A stretch of DNA of 13,944 nucleotides from JBGPBY01 sp041481485 (lineage in GTDB: Bacteria > Acidobacteriota > Terriglobia > 20CM-2-55-15), in NCBI GenBank assembly GCA_041481485.1, contig JBGPBY010000151.1:1-13944 (forward strand). Direction: 5' to 3'. Both the position numbers and the translations under genes were made by a program. Position 1 is the stretch's first letter. Every line of letters begins with the position of its first letter. Below, in pieces: positions 1-7,100 of the stretch. The notes beneath the pieces are model-generated. The model had not been told where the DNA came from and did no database searches. It saw only the letters and a program-made list of their open reading frames with translations.

Positions 1-31
1 CGATTTTAAGGAATGCAATCCTCCAAATTGT

Positions 32-50
32 GGGCGGACATAGACCGCCC
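32..50. repeat. GC-rich inverted repeat, possible dispersed intergenic element
   Basis: A 6-bp inverted repeat, GGGCGG at 32-37 and CCGCCC at 45-50, encloses a 7-base loop. There is no T-tract after it, so it is a poor rho-independent terminator. The wording of the surrounding bases, a 'GGGCGG...CCGCCCCTACA' pattern, resembles short dispersed repeats found between genes in several phyla. That resemblance is from memory and has not been checked. It could equally be the 3' structure of a gene lying left of the window. Confidence 0.4.
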
Positions 51-75
51 CTACAGTGGGAACATGAAACACCTG

Positions 76-127
76 CAGTATTGCGATCCGGAAATCGGAA
101 CAACTGCTGAAGACTCAGTATTGCGAT
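76..127. repeat. 12-bp direct repeat CAGTATTGCGAT, two copies
   Basis: The 12-mer CAGTATTGCGAT occurs at 76-87 and again, identically, at 116-127. The two starts are 40 bases apart, close to four helical turns. The second copy contains the TTGCGA that I propose as the -35 element of the downstream inositol-phosphate synthase gene. The pair could be binding sites for a regulator, or remnants of a tandem duplication; the bases between the copies are not repeated. Confidence 0.5.
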
Positions 128-149
128 AGAAAAAAGTTATAACAATAAT
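121..149 (+). promoter_or_regulatory. Possible sigma70-like promoter of the inositol-phosphate synthase gene
   Basis: TTGCGA at 121-126 and AATAAT at 144-149 are separated by 17 bases, giving 4/6 and 5/6 matches to the TTGACA and TATAAT consensus. The -10 lies inside a perfect 16-bp A/T palindrome at 144-159, which would ease melting and might also bind a protein. The start codon is 65 bases downstream of the -10. A/T-rich DNA yields -10 matches by chance (TATAAC at 138-143 is another), so the exact placement is uncertain. Confidence 0.35.
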
Positions 150-213
150 AATTATTATTAATTTGATTTATGACAGATTCACCTGCATCGTGAACCTCCA
201 AAGAGGAGACTTC

Positions 214-1320
214 ATGAAAACCAATCGGAAAGTGCGGGTCGCGATCGTGGGAACCGGCAATTGTGCGTCATCGCTGGTTCAGGGTGTTCACTTCTACCGC
301 GACGCGTCTGAAGAAGAATTCGTGCCGGGATTGATGCATGCCAGTTTGGGGGGGCTGCATGTTCGCGATATCGAATTTTCTGCCGCTTTTGATGTGAATG
401 CGGCGAAGGTCGGACTGGATCTTGGTGAAGCGATATTCGCAGATCCGAACAATACTCTCAAATTTTCGGACGTGCCCCACCTCGGCGTGGAAGTGCAGCG
501 CGGGCCCACTCACGATGGTCTGGGGATGTATCTCCGCGAAGTCATTCCCGAATCGCAGCGGCCGCACGTGGACGTGGCGGAGCAATTGCGTCAGACAAGA
601 ACCGATGTGGTTGTGAATTTTCTTCCCGTCGGAAGCCAGCAGGCGGCCGAATGGTATGCCGAACAAGCCCTTCAGGCCGGTTGCGGCTTCGTGAACTGCA
701 TCCCCGTGTTCATCGCCAGCGATACAAAGTGGGCTTCCCGTTTCGAAAAATCCGGCCTTCCGATCATAGGCGACGACATCAAGTCTCAGGTTGGTGCGAC
801 GATTGTCCATCGCGTGCTGACGAATCTGTTCCGTGAGCGTGGAGTTCGCGTGCTGCGAACGTACCAGCTGAATTTTGGCGGCAATACGGATTTCCTCAAC
901 ATGCTCGAACGCTCGCGGCTGGAGTCGAAGAAGATCAGCAAGACGCGTGCGGTCACATCTCAGCTCGACTATTCCCTGGATCCGAAAAATGTGCACGTCG
1001 GTCCCAGCGACCATGTACCGTGGCTGGAAGACCGCAAGTGGTGCCATATCAAAATGGAAGGGGAAACCTTTGGCGGAGTGCCTCTGGAGCTCGACCTGAA
1101 GCTTGAAGTATGGGATTCCCCGAATTCCGCCGGAGTCGTGATTGACGCGGTCCGATGCTGCAAGCTCGCCATGGAGAATGGATTGAGTGGAGCGATCAAA
1201 GGTCCTTCGGCCTATTTCATGAAATCGCCGCCGGAACAATTCACCGACAATCAGGCTCGGGAAATGGTCGAGGATTTTGTTCAAAAATACCAGCAGGCGG
1301 CGTGTGGAGTTTCCGCCTGA
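214..1320 (+). CDS. ino1: Inositol-3-phosphate synthase (myo-inositol-1-phosphate synthase)
   Basis: This enzyme converts glucose 6-phosphate to 1D-myo-inositol 3-phosphate in the cytosol using bound NAD; it is the committed step to inositol and inositol-containing lipids. The 368-residue product has an N-terminal Rossmann motif (V9 to G24, with GTGNCAS at 13-19), a conserved NFLPVGS segment from N135, the GDDIKSQVGAT block from G186, and NFGGNTDF at 220-227 followed by the lysine-rich stretch that in the family contributes active-site lysines. The length fits the shorter prokaryotic form. I chose ATG 214 because AGAGGAGA lies just upstream at 202-209; an in-frame TTG at 163 would add 17 unlikely residues. 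The small secreted-protein gene follows after 83 bases with no clear terminator, so the two may be co-transcribed. No inositol phosphatase or lipid synthase gene is visible nearby. Confidence 0.93.
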   Translation: MKTNRKVRVAIVGTGNCASSLVQGVHFYRDASEEEFVPGLMHASLGGLHVRDIEFSAAFDVNAAKVGLDLGEAIFADPNNTLKFSDVPHLGVEVQRGPTHDGLGMYLREVIPESQRPHVDVAEQLRQTRTDVVVNFLPVGSQQAAEWYAEQALQAGCGFVNCIPVFIASDTKWASRFEKSGLPIIGDDIKSQVGATIVHRVLTNLFRERGVRVLRTYQLNFGGNTDFLNMLERSRLESKKISKTRAVTSQLDYSLDPKNVHVGPSDHVPWLEDRKWCHIKMEGETFGGVPLELDLKLEVWDSPNSAGVVIDAVRCCKLAMENGLSGAIKGPSAYFMKSPPEQFTDNQAREMVEDFVQKYQQAACGVSA

Positions 1321-1403
1321 TCCCTCCGCATACTGAAATTGGTGACTCTGCCTGCCGTGTTAAGGCAAGCTAAGGCGAATGCTGTGTCCGAAGGAGGATT
1401 GAA

Positions 1404-1811
1404 ATGAAATTTTTTGCGATCCTGGTGTTGATGCTCGGTCTGTCCGTGGCCGCTCTTGCCGCAGATGTCGATGGCAAGTGGACCGGAAACGTCACCACGC
1501 CAAACGGCGACCTGGCCGTGGCCTTCAACTTCAAAGCGGATGGCGCGAAGCTTACAGGCTCGACAACCGGGTTTGACGGAGCGGAAGTTCCCATAAGCGA
1601 TGGCAAGGTCGACGGCAAAAACATCACCTTCAAAGTCACGTTCGATTTCGGTGGAATGCCGTTTGTCCTGAACTACAAGGGAGTCGTTTCCCCGACTGAA
1701 ATCAAGATCACCAGCGAGGCGGAAGGTATACCCATGCCAATTGAATTGCTTCTCAAAAAAGCGCCTGCAACTCCTGCAACTCCCGCCGAGCCTGCTGCGA
1801 AGAAGTTATAA
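1404..1811 (+). CDS. Small secreted beta-rich protein of unknown function
   Basis: The 135-residue product starts with a signal peptide: Lys2, a hydrophobic core at about residues 3-18, and an ALA-A cleavage site around 19-20. The mature part opens with DVDGKWTG and continues with alternating polar and hydrophobic stretches rich in Gly, Thr and Asp (GKVDGKNITF, YKGVV), as in a small beta-sandwich or lipocalin-like fold. It ends in a Pro/Ala/Thr tail with two lysines. I recognise the general style from periplasmic proteins of Acidobacteriota and Planctomycetes but cannot name a function. AAGGAGG at 1391-1397 sits at good spacing before the ATG. The gene lies 83 bases after the inositol-phosphate synthase gene and is closed by a terminator at 1862-1885. 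Confidence 0.85.
   Translation: MKFFAILVLMLGLSVAALAADVDGKWTGNVTTPNGDLAVAFNFKADGAKLTGSTTGFDGAEVPISDGKVDGKNITFKVTFDFGGMPFVLNYKGVVSPTEIKITSEAEGIPMPIELLLKKAPATPATPAEPAAKKL
1764..1799 (+). repeat. Four 9-bp units encoding a PAT-PAT-PAE-PAA tail
   Basis: CCTGCAACT occurs twice in tandem (1764-1781), followed by two diverged units (1782-1790 and 1791-1799). In frame they encode Pro-Ala-Thr, Pro-Ala-Thr, Pro-Ala-Glu and Pro-Ala-Ala at the C-terminus of the small secreted protein. The exact DNA identity of the first two units indicates slippage-type growth of a flexible tail. Confidence 0.8.
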
Positions 1812-1861
1812 CGTCAGGCGCACGTCTTCCGGGGGCGCCGCCGTGACTTCACTGCGGTGTT

Positions 1862-1885
1862 CCTCAGGAGTCTCTGAGGCGTTTT
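1862..1885 (+). terminator. Rho-independent terminator after the secreted-protein gene
   Basis: CCTCAG (1862-1867) pairs with CTGAGG (1874-1879) around the loop GAGTCT, and the hairpin is followed by CG and TTTTATT. It lies 50 bases past the stop of the small secreted-protein gene and just before the promoter-like sequence of the next gene, so it separates the inositol unit from the efflux region. The 6-bp stem is modest and the T-run short, so termination may be partial. Confidence 0.7.
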
Positions 1886-1891
1886 ATTCAA

Positions 1892-1921
1892 TTTACATAA
1901 CAAAGTACTTTTCAATATACT
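1892..1921 (+). promoter_or_regulatory. Predicted promoter with an operator-like palindrome filling its spacer
   Basis: TTTACA (1892-1897) and TATACT (1916-1921) each match the sigma70 consensus at 5 of 6 positions and are 18 bases apart. The spacer (1898-1915) centres on the perfect 10-bp palindrome AAAGTACTTT (1902-1911). Aligned centre to centre with the 18-bp palindrome at 2301-2318, the spacer matches at 12 of 18 positions, including all eight central bases AAGTACTT. A repressor bound here would block RNA polymerase, the usual TetR-family mode. Transcription would start near 1928, leaving a very short leader before ATG 1945. Binding by the nearby TetR protein is inference. Confidence 0.5.
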
Positions 1922-1944
1922 GAATCCGGAGGAAACAATTTCTT

Positions 1945-2244
1945 ATGGACCTCTCGATTCTGAAACGTCCCAGCGCATACCTGCCAATTATTCTGTCTCT
2001 TGCTTCCCTCGCGCTCGTATTCGGTTACATCGCACTTTACGGCACTCATCCGGATCCAACGCCCCACGATGAGGAGCCGGCCGCCCGGATCTGGCAGCTT
2101 TTGATGCTGGCTCAGGTGTTCGGAATCGGATTCTTTCTTCTGAAATGGACTCCCCGCCAGCCGCGGGAGTCGCTCGTGGTTATTGTGATTCAGGTCATCG
2201 CGTTCCTTGCCGCTTGGTCCCCCGTATTTCTGATAGGTCTGTAG
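1945..2244 (+). CDS. Small three-helix inner-membrane protein, function unknown
   Basis: The 99-residue product has three predicted membrane segments at about residues 12-32, 49-67 and 77-98. They are joined by an acidic, proline-rich loop (HPDPTPHDEEP, 35-45) and a short basic loop (KWTPRQPRE, 67-75). By the positive-inside rule the N-terminus (Lys7, Arg8) and the basic loop are cytoplasmic and the acidic loop periplasmic. I do not recognise the family. GGAGG at 1928-1932 precedes the ATG. It has its own predicted promoter, and no terminator separates it from the tetR gene 73 bases downstream, so readthrough into the efflux operon is possible. A link to the pumps rests on position and on the shared operator-like site only. 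Confidence 0.8.
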   Translation: MDLSILKRPSAYLPIILSLASLALVFGYIALYGTHPDPTPHDEEPAARIWQLLMLAQVFGIGFFLLKWTPRQPRESLVVIVIQVIAFLAAWSPVFLIGL

Positions 2245-2249
2245 TCTCC

Positions 2250-2261
2250 GGAAAATTTTCC
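2250..2261. repeat. Perfect 12-bp palindrome GGAAAATTTTCC
   Basis: GGAAAATTTTCC is self-complementary with no loop bases, so it would make a poor RNA hairpin but could be a symmetric protein-binding site. It lies 5 bases after the stop of the membrane-protein gene and 39 bases before the TetR operator candidate. An A4T4 core also produces intrinsic DNA bending. No function is assigned. Confidence 0.4.
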
Positions 2262-2300
2262 TTCAAAAAATTACCCTTGCCAGAACAGGTCGTTCCCGTG

Positions 2301-2318
2301 TAAGTAAGTACTTACTTA
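2301..2318. promoter_or_regulatory. Perfect 18-bp palindrome, likely TetR operator overlapping the tetR start codon
   Basis: TAAGTAAGTACTTACTTA is identical to its own reverse complement across all 18 bases; each half is a repeated TAAG/CTTA unit. Its last base is the A of the tetR ATG. Length and symmetry are typical of TetR-dimer operators, which usually lie next to the regulator gene, so autorepression of the whole operon is likely. I see no convincing -10 upstream and no Shine-Dalgarno sequence, because the palindrome occupies the position where one would be. Confidence 0.75.
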
Positions 2319-2908
2319 TGGAAAAGAGCGAAAAGCGGCAGGAGATCATCAAGGCGGCGATTGAGGTATTTGCCAGGAACGGTTTTCGCGGTACGACCAC
2401 CCGGGACCTGGCTGCGCACGCGGACGTGAACGAAGCCATTATCTTCCGTCATTTCAATACGAAGCAGGAACTTTACCGAGCCATTCTCGAGGAAAAAGTC
2501 AGTCAGGGACGGGATGCCCGGTGCGAGGAAAACCGCCAACTGATCGAAGCCGGTGACGATCGGAAGTTCTTCGAAGCCGTTGGCCGCCAGTTTCTGGAAC
2601 GTCATGAACAGGACAGTACGTTCATGCGTCTCCTGATGTTCAGCGCACTGGAGGGTCACGAACTCTCCCAGATGTTCCTGACGTCGATGGCCGGCCGCGA
2701 TCCGCTGGCGTCGTATATCGAAAAACGTATGGAAGACGGCGTATTCCGTCGGATGGATCCCCACCTTGCCGCCCGCGCTTTCCTCGGCATGTTCGTTGCA
2801 TACATTCAAATGCAGGAGATCTTTGGACTGAAAAATATCAAACAGTTCGAACGGAACGAAGTGGTCGAGACGTTCGTATCTATTTACCTGGCAGGATTGA
2901 AATCATGA
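2318..2908 (+). CDS. TetR-family transcriptional regulator, probable repressor of the efflux operon
   Basis: The 196-residue product has the standard N-terminal helix-turn-helix: helix 1 around 8-20 (EIIKAAIEVFARNGF), TTTRDLAAHADV at 26-37, and the recognition helix and hinge NEAIIFRHFNTKQELY at 38-53. The remaining residues form the helical ligand-binding and dimerisation domain, with no obvious ligand signature; FMRLLMFSALEGHE is typical of the AcrR/efflux-associated branch. ATG 2318 is the only sensible start: there is no in-frame upstream start and no later Met before the HTH. It has no Shine-Dalgarno sequence, so translation may be leaderless or depend on readthrough. The stop overlaps the next start (ATGA, 2905-2908). 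Its role in controlling the pumps is inferred from position and from the palindrome at its start. Confidence 0.92.
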   Translation: MEKSEKRQEIIKAAIEVFARNGFRGTTTRDLAAHADVNEAIIFRHFNTKQELYRAILEEKVSQGRDARCEENRQLIEAGDDRKFFEAVGRQFLERHEQDSTFMRLLMFSALEGHELSQMFLTSMAGRDPLASYIEKRMEDGVFRRMDPHLAARAFLGMFVAYIQMQEIFGLKNIKQFERNEVVETFVSIYLAGLKS

Positions 2909-4101
2909 TTGTGTTGTTGCTCCTGGTTTTACTTGCGGTCGTTCCCGGCTGTTCGTCTACGTCTTCCCATTCCGATAGCAATGTCCAGGCTGCCAATACT
3001 TCGACAGCGCCGGCGGTTGCCGTGCAGAGCGCGAAAGTCGAAGTGCGTGAACTTCAGCGCACCGTCGCGGCGGTCGGTTCGCTTGATCCAAACGAGGAAA
3101 TCACATTGACCAATCAGGTCGAAGGGCTCGTGTCCCGCGTGTTTGTGGATCTTGGCGATTTCGTCAAAGCGGGTCAGCCCATTACTCAACTGGATACTAC
3201 CGAACTTGACCTCGCGGTCCGGCAACAGACCGCAGCCCTTCAGCAGGAACTCGCCCGCCTTGGGATGTCCGACGCAAGTGCGGACATCGATGACGCCTCG
3301 ACCAGTCAGGTGCGGCAGGCGGATGCGACATACAGCGAAGCGAAAATTCAACTGGACCGGACCAAAGGTCTGGTTGCCGAAGGTCTGGTCCCGAAGCAAC
3401 AGCTGGATCAGCAGCAGGCGAGGTACGACGTCGCCGAAGCCAATCGAAATACCGCACGAGAGAACGTGCGCAATATCCGGGCGACGATTTCGGCCCGGCG
3501 CGTGGCACTTGCTTTGGCTCAGAAGAAACTGGCGGATGCAAAGATCACCGCTCCGATGGATGGCTTTATCAAAGAGCGGCTCGTTTCAGAAGGCTTGTAC
3601 CTGAAGGTGAACAGTCCGGTGGTGACGCTGGTTCAAAACAGTCCATTGAAGCTGCGCTTTGAGGTGTCGGACAACGCGCTGGATTCGGTTCGAGTTCGAG
3701 GCCCGGTGGAATTTCAGGTGGACACGTTCGAGAATCGGAAGTTTTCCGGTTCGATTTCGAGAATTTCACCTTCCGTGGATCGCCAGACGCGGACCCTCAA
3801 AGTGGAAGCACTGGTGAATAACGCCGATGGCTTGCTGAAGCCTGGTGTGTTTGCACGGGTTCTGATTCTGACAAACAAACGGGAGAAGGTGCTTACGGTC
3901 CCGAAGGAAGCCCTATTCCAGTTTGCAGGTCTGGAAAAGGTATTTGTGATCGAGAACGGAAAGGTTTCCGAGCGCATCGTGAGGACGGGTGCGCCGACCG
4001 GAATGCTGGTCGAAATTGTCGACGGACTTAAGGAAGGCGACGTCGTCGCAGTTTCCAACCTCGGCAACCTCCAGCAGGGTCGTGAGGTCACCACGCGATG
4101 A
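2905..4101 (+). CDS. RND efflux periplasmic adaptor lipoprotein (membrane fusion protein)
   Basis: The 398-residue AcrA/MexA-type adaptor bridges the RND pump to the outer-membrane channel. Residues 1-15 are hydrophobic and end in VVPGC, a plausible lipobox with lipidated Cys16; the n-region unusually lacks Lys/Arg. A low-complexity Ser/Thr/Ala linker follows. The first half of the lipoyl domain (GSLDPNEEITLTNQVEG to VKAGQPITQLD) comes next, then an alpha-hairpin to about residue 210, the second lipoyl half (KITAPMDGFI), a beta-barrel, and a membrane-proximal domain ending DGLKEGDVVAVSNLG. At the hairpin tip, R152 and L156 of the family's RLS motif are present but the third position is Pro163. 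AGGA at 2893-2896 serves the ATG. The gene overlaps tetR by ATGA and the pump gene by ATGA (4098-4101). Confidence 0.93.
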   Translation: MIVLLLLVLLAVVPGCSSTSSHSDSNVQAANTSTAPAVAVQSAKVEVRELQRTVAAVGSLDPNEEITLTNQVEGLVSRVFVDLGDFVKAGQPITQLDTTELDLAVRQQTAALQQELARLGMSDASADIDDASTSQVRQADATYSEAKIQLDRTKGLVAEGLVPKQQLDQQQARYDVAEANRNTARENVRNIRATISARRVALALAQKKLADAKITAPMDGFIKERLVSEGLYLKVNSPVVTLVQNSPLKLRFEVSDNALDSVRVRGPVEFQVDTFENRKFSGSISRISPSVDRQTRTLKVEALVNNADGLLKPGVFARVLILTNKREKVLTVPKEALFQFAGLEKVFVIENGKVSERIVRTGAPTGMLVEIVDGLKEGDVVAVSNLGNLQQGREVTTR

Positions 4102-7100
4102 AATTGGCAGAGGTCTGCGTCAAACGTCCGATTTTTGCGACGATGCTTGTGCTGACGTTCGTCGTTCTGGGTGCATTTTCATACAGCCAGCTCGGCATCG
4201 ACCTGTTTCCGAAGGTCGACCTCCCTACCGTCACGGTGACGACCACTCTCCCTGGAGCCAGTCCCGAGGAAATTGAATCCCAGATCACCAAGCCGATCGA
4301 AGAAGTGCTCAACACGATCAGCGACATCGACGAACTGCGGTCCACAACGCTCGAGGGTACATCGGTTGTCGTCGTTCAGTTCCTGCTCGACAAGGACGCC
4401 AATGTCGCCGCTCAGGAAGTGCGAGACAAGGTGGCCACCGTGGTCGGCGAGCTGCCGCGGGACACCAATCCTCCGATCATCGAACGTTTGGATTTCGATG
4501 CTGCGCCGGTCCTTTCGATTTCCGTGTATGGCGAACGGCCGCTGCGCGAGTTGACGGAAATTGCCGATAAGCAGATCAAGCAGCGGCTGGAATCGGTAAA
4601 GGATATCGGCTCCATCCAGATTGTCGGCGGCAGCCGCCGGGAAATCGAAATTTGGCTCGATGCGGAGAAACTACAGTCCTATCACCTGAGCATCGATCAG
4701 ATTCGCAATGCCGTTCGTGCACAAAACACGGAAACTCCCGGAGGCCGTATCGATCAGGGACCCAACGAACTGGTGTTGCGCACCCTTGGCCGCCTTGGCC
4801 AGGTTCGTGCATTCAACGACATGGTGGTCGCCAGCGTATCCGGAGTTCCCATATATCTTCGCGACGTTGCCCGCGTCGAAGATGGGACCGAAGAACAGCG
4901 AAGTCTCGCGCGCCAGGACGGCAAGCCCGCCGTTTCTCTGCTGGTACGGAAGCAATCCGGCACGAACACCGTTGCCGTTGCAAATACGATCAAGTCGGAA
5001 CTCGAAGAGATCCGCAAACAGCTTCCTTCCGACATTCATGCCGATATCATTCGCGATCAGGCGCGGTTCATTGAAGCTTCCGTTCACGCTATTAACGAGC
5101 ATCTGATTATCGGCAGCTTGTTTGCCGCGATCGTTGTGCTGTTGTTCATGCGGAATCTCCGCAGCACGATCATTGCATCCCTCGCCGTGCCGATATCGAT
5201 CATTGCGACGTTCACGGCAATGCGCGGCCTCGACATGACGCTGAACAATCTCACGCTGCTTGGTCTGACGCTCGCCGTGGGAATCGTCATTGACGATGCC
5301 ATCGTCGTGCTTGAAAACATCTATCGCTACATCGAAGAAGAAGGATACGAGCCCATGCGTGCTGCGGTTGCCGCAACGCAGGAGATCGGTCTGGCCGTGA
5401 TGGCGACGACGCTGTCACTGGTGGTGATTTTCGTTCCCGTCGCGTTTCTTGGAGGAATTCCAGGACGCTTCCTGAAGAGCTTTGGTTTGACGATGGCGGT
5501 TTCCATCCTCGTTTCGATGCTGGTCAGCTTCACATTGACGCCGATGTTGAGTTCACGCTGGCTGAAGAAAAGTGCGCCTGGACACAGTTCGAAGGATTCC
5601 CGATTCTATCGAGTCATCGATCGGGGTTATGGCGCGATGCTGGAATGGGCGCTTCGCCACCGCTGGGTCATGGTATGTGTTTTTCTTGCCGTCGTTCTGT
5701 CGATCATCCCCATGTTCAAGCTGGTTGGTACGGACTTCTTTGCGCAGGATGACCAGAACGAGTTCGAAATTGTGGTCCAGACACCGGATGGCACATCGCT
5801 GGCTGGAACAGATCTGGTCCTGCAAAACATCGAACGCGAAGCGTGGAAACTTCGAGGCGTGCGGCATGTGCTGACGACCATCAACGGTGGAGGAAGTTCC
5901 GGCGTGACGGATGGCAATGTGTATCTCAGTCTCGTCGACATTACCGAGCGCAAATACTCGCAATTCGACGTGATGGACGATGCGCGGCAGATGATGAAAG
6001 AAAAGTTTCCCGGAATTCGCCTTTCCGTTCAGCCCACTCAGACCGTCAGCGGTGGAAATTTCCGGACGCAAGCCATGGTCTTGAACGTTCGCGGTCCGGG
6101 ACTGGACGAACTGGCCAGGTATTCCAGCGAAATTCTCAAAATGATGCATACGGTCCCCGGGATGGTCGATCAGGACACCACCTTGAACATCGGCAATCCC
6201 GAAATTCACGTGGCCCTGGATCGTGCGAAGGCGGCAGACCTCGGCGTGCGGGCCGAAGACGTCGCAAGCACGCTGCGGACGCTGATTGCCGGCGAAGAAG
6301 TTTCCAAATTCAAGGACGGCGAAGATCAATACTCCGTTCAGATGCGCCTGGCGCATGAGGATCGCGATCGTCCTGCCAAGATCGAAACGTTGTGGATTCC
6401 CTCGAACCGGCTTGGGCAGGTGCAGCTGTCCAGCTTTGCGAAGTTCGAACGGAACCTTGGACCGGCGGAAATCGAACGCATGGGACGCGAACGCCAGGTG
6501 ACGCTGGTTGCGAATCTCGAAAATGGCGTCGGCCTTGGCGATGCCGCAGCGGCGCTGGATAAGAAGCTTGCCACTCTGGAGATGAAGCCGGGCTACCGCA
6601 CGGAGTGGACCGGACGAGCCAAAACACTGGCGGAACTTCAACGCAGTTTCATTACGGCATTTCTCTTCTCCGCGATCTTCATGTACATGGTTCTGGCTGC
6701 GCAGTTCGAGAGTCTGCTGCATCCCATTACCATCATGTTGTCGCTTCCGCTGAGCATTCCGTTTGCGCTGTTTTCACTGTGGATCACGCATACGCGGCTG
6801 GACCTGTTCAGCGGGCTTGGAATTCTTCTGCTGTTTGGAATTGTGAAGAAAAACTCGATTCTTCAGATCGATTACACCAATACTCTTAGAGCGCGGGGTG
6901 TGGAGCGTCACCAGGCGTTGATTCAGTCGAATCACGCCCGGCTGCGCCCCATCCTGATGACAACCTTCGCGATCGTTGCCGGAATGATACCCATTGTGAT
7001 CAGCCGAGGTCCGGGTTCCGGTTCGCGAGCGCCAATTGGCATTGTCGTAATGGGCGGCCAGTTACTGTGCCTGCTTCTGACGTTGTTGTTTACCCCCGTT

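Noticed and set aside
163..213. TTG-started extension of inositol-phosphate synthase
   Set aside because: The Rossmann motif position and the AGAGGAGA before ATG 214 fit the shorter protein.
268..1284. 338-residue open frame on the minus strand opposite the inositol-phosphate synthase gene
   Set aside because: It mirrors a clearly recognised gene, shows no protein-family motif, and follows from third-position codon bias of the real gene.
1349..1367. Hairpin TGCCT/AGGCA after the inositol-phosphate synthase gene as a terminator
   Set aside because: Five-base stem with a nine-base loop and no T-tract; too weak to call.
5553..6722. 389-residue open frame on the minus strand opposite the RND pump
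   Set aside because: Rich in His, Arg and Cys with no domain pattern; an antisense shadow of the pump gene.
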